Of a DNA stretch of 64,000 bases, positions 11,047 through 21,676 are shown one piece after another. The stretch is from positions 70,454,627-70,518,626 of the forward strand of contig JBANSL010000004.1 of NCBI GenBank assembly GCA_037127255.1, given 5' to 3'. Positions within the stretch are counted from its first letter, which is position 1; every line of letters starts with the position of its first letter. Made by a program: the position numbers and the translations under genes. This DNA is from Persicaria tinctoria (taxonomy: Eukaryota > Streptophyta > Magnoliopsida > Caryophyllales > Polygonaceae). The notes under the pieces were generated by a model, which made no database searches, was not told the DNA's origin, and was given only the letters and a program-made list of their open reading frames with translations.

Positions 11047-11101
11047 TAAGTGTTTCCATTATCAACTGCCTTCTTACAAAAGAATTTATACATATTTTTA
11101 A

Positions 11102-11293
11102 ATGAAGACTATCATTATTAATCCTCATTTCAAGCCATTGAGAGAACACATAGAGCAAGAGTTACAAATACCATTTCTCCGTACAATGCTCAGAATATCT
11201 ACATTACGTGGAGATCCAGATTTTAATCTAATATTGGTTATTGACCAAAGATTACAAATTGCAGATAAGAGATTTCGAAGTATTCCATTCTAA
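11102..11293 (+). CDS. Small pararetroviral ORF B, likely duplicate of ORF A
   Basis: This 63-codon ORF starts 56 nt after ORF A and ends in TAA that overlaps the ATG of the 3' ORF (TAATG, 11291-11295). It begins MK-(basic/hydrophobic) like ORF A and shares the EQ-L-IP, IS-L-G-P and KR---IPF positions. The pattern suggests an old tandem duplication. The tight stop-start spacing implies polycistronic translation from one RNA. Function unknown. Confidence 0.5.
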   Translation: MKTIIINPHFKPLREHIEQELQIPFLRTMLRISTLRGDPDFNLILVIDQRLQIADKRFRSIPF

Positions 11294-12007
11294 TGGAATC
11301 CAGTAGCAGAGAACAGATCCCACAAGATTATGAGCTTGTTCCTACAAGTTCAGCAATTGTCCCAACTCAAAATCAGTTCCAATCTCTTTCAGAATTTCCT
11401 CCTCTCTCATATCAAGAAGTTCTTTTTAGTCCAAAAACTCCTGCTAAGGCAATTCCCAAAAGAGACACTCCTTATTTCAGATATGTTACAAAACAAAATC
11501 CCATACAAGAGGTTTCCAGATGATTTAAGAAAGACTAGAAGATTCTATGAGCTCATCCTCATAGACTCTGGTTCTGCTGAAATCATCCACAGGATGTGTG
11601 AGTCAGATACAAAAAAGATCAACTTCTCTAAAATAAAAATTCTTCAAGTCCTCACTGTTTTCGACTGGAGTAGCCCTTGGGATCTTAAACCCTTTACGGT
11701 TCCTCAAGCCCTTCCTGGCTACTCTTACATAGACTACAAAAATGCTTGGTACTACACATTATTGCTAAGACCCTATAGTCATTCTTGGTTCATCTTCTTT
11801 GACAGAAGATGCAATGACAATATTCCAGTATGGTTCTATCATTGGTGGTATCACTTTGGTGCTATTGATGATATTTACCCAGATCTCACAAGAGTTACTT
11901 ATGATTATTATTGTAAACATTCTCTAAATAAACCTTTTACCAGACCTCTTAGGTTTCACAAAGATACTGGTTTAGCATGGATTTTTTGCTGGACCTATGA
12001 GACCATC
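11293..12007 (+). pseudogene. 3' ORF of the pararetrovirus, N-terminal part, frameshifted
   Basis: The frame starts at ATG 11293 and runs 76 codons to a stop at 11523; the coding sense then continues in the +2 frame from about 11520 to the LTR insertion at 12007. The second part is rich in Trp, Tyr and Phe (motifs such as VFDWSSPWDLKPF and PVWFYHWWYHFG) and looks like a folded globular domain. By position it corresponds to the transactivator ORF of caulimoviruses or ORF2 of florendoviruses, but I see no transactivator motif. The remainder lies at 13736-14085. Confidence 0.55.
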
Positions 12008-13735
12008 TGTAAAGGCCCGGATTTTCAAATATTAATTTGTGGAAAAAGAAAATTTAAAAATGAATTTAATTCCATATTTGGATATCCTCTTGATTTTGAA
12101 ATATTATTTGATAAAGTCGGGATAAGATCGAGTCTTGAAATTTTTTTTTTCGGGTATTTTAAAATATCGTTAGAGGATCAATTATTTGTCTTTTCTCACC
12201 CTTATCCGAAATTTTAGAACATGGTCATACCCTCTTTGAACTGTGGTCTTCTTCCCCTCTCCTTTTGACTAGCTCAGATGCAATGCATAGCACTCCCCTC
12301 CCAGTTCATACTTGTCTCCTACCCCTATTTGTTTATTCTATTTCTAGAGAGCCTATTCCCACTTTTTCTTGTCTAACTGTCAGCCTACAACACACCCCTC
12401 TCTCTATCTTCTATTTCAAAACCCACAGCAACCCTCTTAGACACACGCAATGCCCCTCCTCTCCATCACTCTCTTCTTGTTCATCCCCCAAGTAAACGCC
12501 ATCCTCCCCTCTGTTTTGTTCAACCACCAAGCTCTCCTCTTTGGCTCCCTTGCCGCCACCACACCTCTCCACCACCGCTTCCTCTTCTCGTCGAGTTGCA
12601 GTCCGACGTCTGAAGCAAACTCGAGCAGCCGCCAGGAGCCCATCCACCGAAGCCGACGCCGAGCCAAATCCGGAAGCGCCAGCAGCAGCCTAGAGCCGCC
12701 AGGGAAGCCTCCGCCGAGCTCTGTGTCCCCTGTTCCGTCGAAAACCCCGGTGAGCCCTCTTTCCTCCTTTTCGTCTGAAACTCCATAAAGGTCGCGCCTT
12801 TAAGCTATTCCCTGCTTTAGGTGCATGATATACTAGGTGCTTGCATTCATGATCAGCATGCCATGTAGTACCATGCTAGGTTGCATCGATCGTTGAGCAT
12901 TCTATTTCTGTGTGCGTATGTAAACAGAATGGCTGTTATCTGTGATAGTCCTAGAAGTCTTTGCTAGGGTCATAGGGTAGCCCAGCCTCATCGGGTACCC
13001 TGAGTCAATCGAGTACTTCCTTATATTATGATATGCCTGCGGGCTTTATTGTGGAGCGGGTTAGGCATGCGTGCCCCCCGATTATGAATGAATGCATTCA
13101 CGAGTTGGCCAGTCTCCGCCTGTCGGAAGGGGTGGAGGTAGGAGAGGGATATGCCACTTGGCATTGTCTTGGGCCCTTTATAGTATTTCTGCACATTATT
13201 ATGAACTAGGAGCATGCTAGTGTGTTGAATTTCGTACTGCATTAGAGCATCTTTATTAGGTATAGCGTATATGTGTGCTTATGGTTGGGATGCAGAGTTA
13301 AGTGGGCATCGATCTGATCCCGCCCCAAATCAATTTTTTTAGGAATTATTTATGTTCATCCTATCGGTGCTGTTTGCTTATTGCGCGGGTCATTTTGTCG
13401 GCGTGGAGTGAGCGCTGGAGTTATAGACTTCACCAGACTCTGATTATATTGTTTTGGATTTATACTTTTGACTCCGTTTTGACCTGGCTCCGCCGTGGCA
13501 CTTGTATCTGTACTTTACTTCCGCTTTAATTCCGTTTGAAATGGTTTCCGCGGCATAGTCTTAGGACAGGTTAAGGGTACCCAACGGCCCTTCGAGGTTT
13601 TAGGGTTTGAAATCCCTCTTTCTACAAATCTTAAAATGAGTTTGAAACCTCGACCCGTACCTGGATTGCAAGATCCGAACAAGGGGTTTTATCCCTTGAA
13701 ACGTAACCCAGAAATTATAATTCTGGGCCGTTGCA
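12008..13735. mobile_element. Solo LTR, Tat/Ogre-like family, copy 2 (internally shortened)
   Basis: A 1,728-bp unit starts TGTAAAGGCCCGGA and ends CTGGGCCGTTGCA; the final TTACA has become TTGCA. It is flanked by the duplication CCATC (12003-12007, 13736-13740). It keeps the GC-rich Pro/Ser-codon segment (12480-12780) and the shared 3' module (12930-13260, 13560-13735) but lacks most of the AT-rich middle found in copies 1 and 3; the join is near 12790. It has the same orientation as the other copies. Confidence 0.85.
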
Positions 13736-14085
13736 CCATCCAAGTCCTCCCAAAACCATTCCCCTTAACATTATGCAGGAAATACAAAATCAGATGGTGG
13801 GAAAAGTTTGATCTCAATGTCCTCACCATACCAAAGATACAAGAAATCCTGTCCAAGAAAAAACCAAAAACCCAAAGCCCAATACCACAAACAAATAGCC
13901 CAATACCTCCACAACAGTCTCCAGTAAATTGCCCTGCTGATCAATTAAAGCAATGGCAAGAATTCAAGGCCTTCCAAAAATACCTAGCATCACAAAATGT
14001 ACAACCAGCAGCATCCACCTCACAAAACAGTCCACCCATAAAAGATGATCCTTCACAAGATGCTCAAGACCCATATGATTTTTAG
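13736..14085 (+). pseudogene. 3' ORF of the pararetrovirus, C-terminal part
   Basis: Coding resumes after copy 2 of the solo LTR and ends at the stop 14083-14085. The segment opens with a basic W-containing stretch (RWWEKFDLN), then a Lys/Pro/Gln-rich low-complexity linker with PIPP and PQQSP, then a short acidic tail ending DPYDF. A disordered, Pro/Gln-rich C-terminus would suit an RNA- or protein-binding accessory protein. That is inference; the family is not recognised. Confidence 0.5.
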
Positions 14086-14335
14086 TTTATATGTTCTTTA
14101 TATGTAAATTTTTTTTAAAAAAAAAATATATAAAAAAAAATTGATGATGAGGAGTATTTGTAAGTATTGTATTGTAAGTATTGTATTGTAAGTATTGTGT
14201 ATATTTGTAAGTATTGTATTATATACGCATATGGTGTAATCAGTAAATCAACTAGACCACTGAAGCCATCAAGAGAAGAAAGACGACACATACTGAAGGA
14301 AAGAAGAGACGACAACATACACTATTCCCGTCACT
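14086..14335 (+). promoter_or_regulatory. Pararetroviral 3' intergenic region with short tandem repeat
   Basis: This non-coding region holds an A/T tract (14110-14140), four imperfect units of GTAAGTATTGTATT (about 14158-14225), and a purine-rich stretch with GAAGAAAGACGAC and GAAGAGACGAC motifs (14270-14318). In caulimovirids this region contains the upstream promoter and enhancer elements of the pregenomic RNA. The TATA box and leader of the next unit are not present because the sequence switches to a LINE at about 14336. Confidence 0.45.
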
Positions 14336-15190
14336 ATTGACTTTGCCAGGGATGACCGGACATCCTAGGTAGATTCCCAAATTAGTTGTGTAAGGAATCT
14401 GGAGTTCACTCTTTATTGTGTTTTTTATAACGTTCTCCACATTTTGTGTTGTGTAGAATGCAGATTTATGGTAGTTTATACGTTGTCCTGAATGGTGGCA
14501 GAAAATATGGGTGATGGCATTGATTTGGTCACAGGCAGTTTTGGTGGCAGATGCAAAGATGACTATGTCATCGGCAAAGGCCAAAAAAGGTATCTTAAAG
14601 CAGGATCGTTTGATTGAGATTCCTATGTGACTGTGTTGCTGGTCCATTCCGGATTTTAGTCCTCGGGCAAGAACTTCAGAGACCAGTAGAAATAGATACG
14701 GTGACAAAGGATCTCCTTGACGAAGGCCCTTTGATGGGTTAAATAGATTAGTTGGTTCATTGTTGACCAGAACCGAATAGGATACGGTTGTAATGCATTC
14801 TTTAATCCAACAACAGAATCTGTTGCAGAAACCAAATTTCTCCATAATGGTGATAAAAAATTCCCAACGAACCATGTCAAAGGCCTTTTCCATGTCTAGT
14901 TTAACGGCCATCCAACCGGATTTCCCTTTTTTGTGTTGAAATGAGTGAAATATTTCATTGGCAATCAGGATGTTATCTTGGATTGATCGCCTAGCGATGA
15001 ATGCACTTTGTAGCGGGTGAATAAGTTTTGGTAGGATTTGTTTTAGCCTATTTGCTAAAATCTTGGATATTATTTTGTATATGGTTGAACAGAGGCTTAT
15101 GGGCCTGAAGTTGTTTGTAGTTTGTGGATTATCACATTTGGGAATTAGTGTGATAAAGGTGTGATTGATTTGTTGTTTTTCATATTTTCT
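14336..15190 (-). mobile_element. L1-like LINE fragment: reverse transcriptase
   Basis: Minus-strand coding from about 15190 to 14340 shows non-LTR RT blocks: a PKCDNPQ-like start, the fingers segment with KLDMEKAFDMV (near 14890), LRQGDPLSPYLF (near 14710) and the catalytic FADDIVIFA (near 14570). The frame is open to 14340. Endonuclease and 3' parts are missing on both sides, so the piece is truncated at both ends. It abuts the pararetroviral relic directly. Confidence 0.85.
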
Positions 15191-15280
15191 TTAGTTTTGT
15201 GGCCGTGGGAAAAAAATATCTGATTTTTATGTCTTTGAATATTGTAATTTATGGAATTATGGGCCTTGTTTTTTTTTTTA

Positions 15281-15510
15281 CCTCCGTTCGGAAAAACTTG
15301 ACACTTTACTATTCATGCACGCTTTTTAAGGAGATAAAAACTATACATAAAATATCTAGTTTTTTAAATCATTTTTTTAACAATTTCATAGTTATTATTA
15401 ATAAGTACAAACTTGTTAAAAAAATTATAAAAAAATAAATATTTTATATAGTTTTTATCGTTTTAAAAAAGTGTGCATGAATAGTAAACAACAAGTTTTG
15501 CCAAACGGAG
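15281..15510. mobile_element. Stowaway-like MITE
   Basis: The inverted ends are CCTCCGTTCGGAAAAACTTG and its near-complement ending CCAAACGGAG, flanked by TA on both sides. The arms stay complementary for about 90 bp (for example TATTCATGCACGCTTTTTAA against AAAAAGTGTGCATGAATA), so the RNA would form a long hairpin. There is no coding capacity. Confidence 0.75.
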
Positions 15511-15939
15511 TATAGAATATGGCCCTAATTTTAAAAAACAACAAATTTGTAATTTGAACCATTCAGTAGTTGGTATTGATAGAAAAAAAATAAAAAATGT
15601 TTATATAAATTTGTTGTTGTATTATATAGAGTTTTTTTAGATTGCTTTAATTCAAAATGATACCGTGTCTATATAATTGCGTCCCCTTTAAAAAAAATCT
15701 TTTAAGGTTCGGACTGTGGGAGTCGAGGCTCTCGACCCGTCCAATAGGCTGACTCGACTGAAGTATAAACAAGCCACAACATATGTGTCCATCTCTAGTA
15801 TAGGCCCAATTTCTTTATGGACATTGATCCATATGCTTTGAATCAGGCCCATCAGTAGGTACACATTTGTTTGGACTTTTAACAAAAATACGGAGTAAGC
15901 TATACATGTAAACGAGGTATATTGAGGAAAGTCTGAAAT

Positions 15940-16040
15940 AACCATTTCGGAATAACTCACTGAAAAGGACTTGTGGGTGTACGTGTACCCAAAGGTCCCA
16001 GTTCGAACCCCGGATATGACTGTTCTTTGTTTATAAATCA
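15940..16040 (+). mobile_element. tRNA-derived SINE, copy 1
   Basis: About 100 bp align with the SINE at 58372-58470. The RNA polymerase III B box CAGTTCGAACCCCGG and an A-box-like AACTCACTGA are present. It has a GTACGTGTAC insertion relative to the other copy. Target duplications are not clear. Confidence 0.6.
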
Positions 16041-17589
16041 TACACATTTGGCCTCAAATTGCTGGGACAAAAAGAGACCTGAAAAGAGTCGCACATTTCC
16101 GATGGGCTAATATTTATTTAAAAGATCTATTAATAATATGACTGAAATAATAAATCTGAATTATAATATATTTTCGGTGGGCTAATATTTATTTAAAAAA
16201 TCTATTAATAATATGACTGTAATAATAAATCTGAATTATAATATTTGATTGTATCATGACGGTTAGTCCGTCTGTCATTTTTCTAGCCTCTCGATTTGCC
16301 AGACTTCGGTTGTCGTCTGGGATTTCGAATTATTTTCTTTTAAAAAAAAAGCTAATAACGATTAAAATGTGCAGAAAATATAAATAAAAATTAATCTAGA
16401 TATAAATAATTAATCTACCAAAAAATAACATAGATATAAAAAAACGACAACTATCAAATAATTAATTTCAATATAAATAAATTTTTCCGCACAAAAATAA
16501 TCTACACACAAATAAAATAACGCATATAAGATATGTATCTATTAATATTTTTAATAAGTATGGCTGTGAAATAGTTTTGATTTATATTTTTATTAATGAA
16601 CTAAAATATATATAGATAGATTGTTGCTTATGATAATTTTCTATAAATTATGACAACATATTATTTTAACTATTCTTTTAGATTTCTTTCCCTAAAATTA
16701 ACCATAATACTCCATATAGGAGGTTAGATATCGATTTTAATATATGTATATAGCTTAGTTTTAGAATAGAAATAAAACAATATAAAATAAAACGGCATTA
16801 GATAGATCTTAGTACCAAACTAACATTTCACATGCACTGTCTAATACAGTAATACGGAGTATAATTATATTCTTCAAAATTAGGCACGACTTGGTGACTT
16901 ACGCCTTATGGTACCAAACACATCATGTAATTTGCGTTGCAAACTAAACGCAAATTCGGAAATGAAGAACACGCCTAACCATAAAGTAACGAATATAGAC
17001 GCAGTTTGTTATGGTGTGTTTGGATTCCGTTTTGTTAAGTTTATCAGAAAATTATAAATTTAATGTAATATTGCGAGTTTGGTTGATACAATGCATAAGG
17101 TATTATTTACAACAATATATATTTAAAATAAAGTACGTTTTCAATTTTGCAAATCAATTGCTTAGAATTTATTTATAAATTTTATGGAATAGTTAATGTT
17201 CGAGTAAAACAATTTACAAACTATTTTATTTTTAATTATTATTATTCTAACCATATTTAAATTTATAAATTGGCTATAAACATAATACTCCCTCCATTAA
17301 TAAAAACATACACCGGAGTATTATTTATTATCTAAACATAATTTTAAGAATGATAAAAATTATATTAAATATCAACTATATTATAATTTTTAAAAATAAT
17401 TTTATATTTATTGCTAAAAGAATGAAAATATAAAAAAATAACTAAAAAAATCATATTTTATACTCTCTAATACTGTATTTATTAAGAAAAACACGTCGCT
17501 TAAGTAAGAACATCTTGTTAATTAACTAAAAATGTAATTTTAACTATTTTTGTTTTGTGTCCACTTTTTATATTTACCTTTATTATAAT
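16041..17589. other. AT-rich intergenic region with a 75-bp tandem duplication
   Basis: Two copies of a 75-bp unit (16100-16174, 16175-16249) differ by a few bases. At 16258-16352 a GTTAGTCCGTCTG segment ending in a poly(A)-like tract resembles another at 20985-21062 and may be LINE 3' ends. A Stowaway-like left end (ACTCCCTCCATTA, 17286) lacks a partner. I see no genes. Confidence 0.5.
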
Positions 17590-17945
17590 TGTGAAGAAGT
17601 TAATTGCAATTTTTAGTAAAGTGTAAAAGTAGAGTAATACGGAGTAGTAATTAATAGTATAGGTGGAGAGCGCTGGAATCCACTCGCACTCTTTAATACT
17701 CATTCAAAGTTTAGTATGACGTTAATTGCAGTTTTCAATAAAGTGTAAAAGTTGATTAATAATTAATAATTTGTACTAGTATAGGTGGAGAGAGAGTTGG
17801 AATCCACCCACATTCTTTAATACCCATTCAAAGTTTAGTAAGACGTTAATTACTGTTTTCAATAAAGTGTAAAAGTAGAGTAATAATTAACGGTACATGT
17901 CGATGAATCCACCCACCCTCTTTTAATACACGCTCAAAGTACATA
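17590..17945. repeat. Three tandem copies of a ~125-bp unit
   Basis: Units at about 17596-17720, 17721-17843 and 17844-17945 share TTAATTGCAGTTTTCAATAA, AAGTGTAAAAGT, GGTGGAGAG, GGAATCCACCCAC and TTCAAAGTTTAGTA. The third copy is diverged and shortened. There is no coding potential. Confidence 0.7.
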
Positions 17946-18231
17946 AATTTGTATACCGTTTCTACCCCTCTCTCTCTCTCTGTTTTTGCTTTTTGCAATT
18001 AAAGGGCCAGGCAAAAATAAAGTGGCAAATCTGCCCTGCAAATATAGACAGGCCTCTACAGTAAGTTTTTTTTGTCAATATTCCCTCTTTCCCATCCCTT
18101 TCCTGCCATGTTTACTACATCCCCTTTTTCTTTTGGAGTTTTTGGTTTGAAAAGTTTTTTTATAGTAATAATATGAAAACTTTTTATTTCACTCTTAAAT
18201 AAGGGGTGTTATTCGAATCGAGTTTGACGTA

Positions 18232-19035
18232 TTAAAGTTTGGTTTCTTCAGTAAATCGAGTTCGAGTCGAGCCGAGCCGAATTTTTAGACTTACAAAGAT
18301 GCAAACTTTTCTTCCAGAGCCTTCTATCATCTTTGCCACACCGGATATTGTTATGACATTTGCCTCAATTAATGTCAATTGTGTGAAGTATTCTTTGCTT
18401 CTCAAGATGGTGTGGGTAGTGGCACTGTCTACCAAACATTAATCTTTGTCACTTGGTTTAACTTCACTTATATCCATATCTTCAATATAAAAAGAGATAT
18501 AATTAAAATTTTAATACATTAATTTATTCATTAATAATATAAAGCAAGTACATTAAAAGTAATGCAAAAAATAAACACACTGCGATATGTTACAGGAAAT
18601 AAACACACTGCGATATGTTACAAAGTAAACTGCATGAAAATAAAAGTACTGATATTTAATAGTTCATAGTATCACTAAGTCCAAAATCTCCATCTACATC
18701 AGGAGTATTTGCGAAGAAATCAGAGATGTCCAGAGTGGGTTCACAAGGAGTGTTATTGACAAAATTACTCTCCACCTTCTTTCCTTTGTTCTTGGATGTC
18801 TGATACAGCTCGACCAAATGTTTAGTTGTGTGACATACCTTCGCCCAGTGGCCTGTCATGCCACATCTGTAACATGGAGATTTGGATTTCTGAGTAGATC
18901 CCGATGGATCTTTCCGGACCATCAACTTATCATTCCCCTTTGAAGAGGATGCTCCAGGAGCTTTGTGCCACTGATTAGTAGCAAAGCTTCTACCGTGACC
19001 ATGACCACGACCTCTTCCACGACCTCAACCTCTAC
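18232..19035 (-). pseudogene. Copia-type gag-protease relic
   Basis: On the minus strand, 19035-18656 encodes a Gly/Arg-rich stretch (GRGRGHG), then CYRCGMTGHWAKVC (CX2CX4HX4C), then KHLVELYQ and an acidic tail ending at a stop. Further on, 18442-18232 encodes the retropepsin segment VDSATTHTIL and ITISGVAKMIEGSGR, typical of plant copia elements of the TNT1-like pol type. An AT-rich disrupted spacer lies between them. RT, integrase and clear LTRs are absent, so this is an old fragment. Confidence 0.75.
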
Positions 19036-19388
19036 CGTGAAGAATATGAATAAGGGTATATCAAGTGTGGATCTCCTCAAAGAAGTGAAGAATAAGGGTA
19101 TATCAAGTGTGGATCTCCAAATTCAAGAGGTAATTATGGGAGGAAAAACATCTTCAAAATTTTACATCTTCCACCTTTATCTACCCCATCCTCGTATTTC
19201 CCTTCTCACTTTTTCTTCTTTAAATTACCACCACTCCTTCCATTTTTTACTAACATCCCATCTCTCTACAAACTTTTTCTTCTTTAAATTACCATCACAC
19301 CTTTTACTTTTACAATTATCTCATCTCCATCACTATTCTCATCTTCATCATCATCAACCTCATCTCCTCCGGCCTCCTACAAACCACC

Positions 19389-19493
19389 ATGAACTCCTCC
19401 GATCGATTCGATCTCGAGATACTTATTAGCATGGTAATAATCTATGCGATTATATTCTTTCTGTTATTTTGGTGGAGGTTTATTGGGCTCTAA
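19389..19493 (+). CDS. Candidate 34-residue single-pass membrane peptide
   Basis: The ORF starts in a good plant context (CACCATGAAC) and encodes a polar N-terminus (MNSSDRFDLE), about 20 hydrophobic residues (ILISMVIIYAIIFFLLF) and WWRFIGL. A pyrimidine-rich leader (19180-19330) precedes it and an AATAAA signal follows at 19620-19625, so the surroundings look like a short transcription unit. The length is too short to exclude chance. I do not recognise a family. If real it would sit in a membrane. Confidence 0.35.
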   Translation: MNSSDRFDLEILISMVIIYAIIFFLLFWWRFIGL

Positions 19494-20527
19494 GAAGAAA
19501 TCAAATCCGGTGATTTTGGTGAAGATCCGACAGAGAGGTAAGAAGAAATCGGTTTTGTAGTTTAAAACTTGTATTAGTTTTCAAGTTTGGACCGATTTGA
19601 TTGTAAATCCGTTTGGATCTAATAAAATACCGGGTTTATGTCTCATATCTTGTATGCATATTTTCCTTCTTGCTTACTACTATTTCGTAGAACATAACCG
19701 AACCATATAAATGGTGATTTGTGTTCTACGAGTTGAAAACTTTGATTTTCAGAAGAAGATTCAAAGCTTTACGAGTTTCTGTTGTAGAAGATCCCTTAAT
19801 TAAGGGCAACTACAGAGCATACTCCTCATAATCGGTTTCTTTACAAAAATAATTAAGCAAATTGGTAGATTTTGAATGTTCTACCTTGTATCTGTTGGCT
19901 TACTCAGTTGGATCTAAAAGAACACTCGTGCTTGATAACGTATGTAAGATTTATCAAACGCTCTGATTGTATTAATTGTATTGCTCAAGTGTACATAATT
20001 AACGAGCGGGTACATCGCCTTTTATAGACAAGAGTGGACTAATACGATCAAAGATAATAGAAGGTCGTAAGGGTCGTAATACAAAGGAGCCGCAACATGT
20101 ATAGTAAGTGTACAGTAGTAGGAGGTGAATAATTCATCTATATCACAACAATTATAATATATTGAAATTTTGAATTTAAGGGTTGGATAACATTTTAGGG
20201 ATCTTTTTTTTTTACTTTTTTTAATTAAAAAAAATAGCCTAATAGTATTTTTTCCATTTATGTCCAATTTTTTTATTTTTATAAATTTTCAAAATATTAT
20301 GTCAATTTTCAAAAAGAGTTATTATTACGTAGTATAATTTAGTTACACAATTAATCAGTAAACTAATTTTTTTTTTAAAATACAAACATTTTGAGGCATG
20401 AGAATTCTTCATATATATATATATATATACATATTTTATTATCCCTCGGTGGTGGGTTACTGTTCTCCGTGTTCTCGGCATTCGTGGCTCGCCTTAGATT
20501 TCTCTCGACTCCTCCGATGGTTGTTGG
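19494..20527. other. Intergenic region with possible copia LTR remnant
   Basis: 19494-19660 would be the 3' untranslated region of the micropeptide candidate. 19780-20100 looks like part of a copia LTR in minus orientation (a dispersed TATAGACAAGAG stretch and TTGATAACG) but no partner is present. An (AT)n microsatellite lies at 20409-20429. No gene is seen. Confidence 0.3.
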
Positions 20528-20535
20528 CTTATATG

Positions 20536-20909
20536 TAGACCTGTCAAACGGGTCATTCGGGTCGGGTTTGGGTCGGGTCACTTCGGGTTTCGGGTAAAAC
20601 GGGTCTCGGGTAAAACGGGTTTCGGGTTTTTCGGGTTGACTCAAACTCGGGTTTGATCGGGTTTCGGGTCGATTTCGGGTTTGTCAATTTTTTCTTTTTT
20701 AAATTAAAAAAATCATGATTTGATAATTTTTTGATAAATTTTAATTATATATAAAAAAAAACTAATTATATATAATTATAAATCAACCGGGTCAATCGGG
20801 TCAAAATTATCGGGTCACCGGGTCGAAAAAAAATTTCGGGTCAAAATTTCCGGGTTCGGGTCGGAAATTTTTCGAGTCGGGCGGGTCGGGTCGTGTTTTG
20901 ACAGGTCTA
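20536..20909. mobile_element. hAT-like MITE with CGGGT subterminal repeats
   Basis: The element begins TAGACCTGTCAAA and ends TTTGACAGGTCTA, and it is flanked by a perfect 8-bp duplication CTTATATG (20528-20535, 20910-20917), the size typical of hAT transposons. Both arms are packed with CGGGT/TCGGG units, as hAT elements often have multiple short transposase sites near their ends. The interior is AT-rich and non-coding. Confidence 0.85.
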
Positions 20910-20917
20910 CTTATATG

Positions 20918-21676
20918 GGTTCTTACTTCTTAGGGTTGTTTCTTTCATTTGTGTTTTTTGTGTGGCTATTATGTTGTATGTTGAGGGTTAGTCCGTCTGC
21001 CGATTCATCGGCCTATCGAGTTTCAAGTATGTCTGAACTCGAATTTTTATCTATTAAAAAAAATACATATTTTAATTTTAAAAAAAAAGGTTATCCCTAA
21101 CAAATAATATGGATCAACCCCACATTTAAATTTGAAAATATAATATATTTAATGCTAGCTTGACGAAAATATGTGAAGGGCGGTTATTTGTTGACGAAGA
21201 TCATTTAAGAAGTGTTTTTATGTAATTTCGAATTTATAAGAGGTGATTAAGTAAAAACTCCCATATTTAAGGGGTGGTTTTCTATAAAATTCCCTTATAA
21301 AAATGAGTGAAACTAATGGTAAGATGATGAAATGACTACTGGCAAGACAAAATTCGTTAAATTGCACACAAATACTTTTTTTCTTTACAAAATAATTATG
21401 AATTGGATCAAAATTAAAAAATAAAAATTCATCTAGAGAAAGATCAAGGAATAAAATGGTCAATAAAGGAACCAAAAGAAATAAAATATCAAGCAAACCC
21501 TCGGATAAAAAAATGGGTTCGTGGAGAACGAGAACCCGAACCCTTCAATCTCGTAAAATCGAGTGTTATAAATCAAAATCAAATTTACCACGAAAATATC
21601 TAAATAAGAAGCAGAATTTGGCATAAAATCAAAAATAATTTCAAGCAACAATCACACGGTTCACACACAATATTAA
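20918..21676. other. Intergenic, no gene recognised
   Basis: AT-rich sequence. 20985-21062 resembles 16258-16352. 21340-21430 is similar to a part of the terminal-inverted-repeat family seen at 49780-49850. The rest shows nothing identifiable. Confidence 0.4.

Larger units (their letters stand above)
1..14335 (+). mobile_element. Endogenous caulimovirid (plant pararetrovirus), near genome length, broken
   Basis: The order is leader with tRNA-Met primer site, movement protein, coat protein with zinc knuckle, aspartic protease, reverse transcriptase, RNase H, small ORFs and a 3' ORF. No integrase follows RNase H and no LTR pair flanks the unit, which separates it from Ty3/gypsy and copia elements. 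Subtracting three nested insertions (1688-3881, 5491-8403, 12008-13735, each plus a 5-bp duplication) leaves about 7,485 bp, within the caulimovirid range. Coding frames carry internal stops (1291, 4246) and frameshifts (near 5268, 9550 and 11520), so the copy is a dead genomic relic. The left edge lies outside the window; the right edge abuts a LINE fragment near 14336. The genus is uncertain; a Florendovirus- or Solendovirus-like relative is possible. Confidence 0.88.

Noticed and set aside
14158..14225. CRISPR-like array
   Set aside because: The units are contiguous AT-rich tandem repeats without spacers, in a eukaryotic genome.
16258..16352. LINE or SINE 3' end
   Set aside because: It resembles 20985-21062 and ends in an A-run, but there is no coding or duplication to support a firm call.
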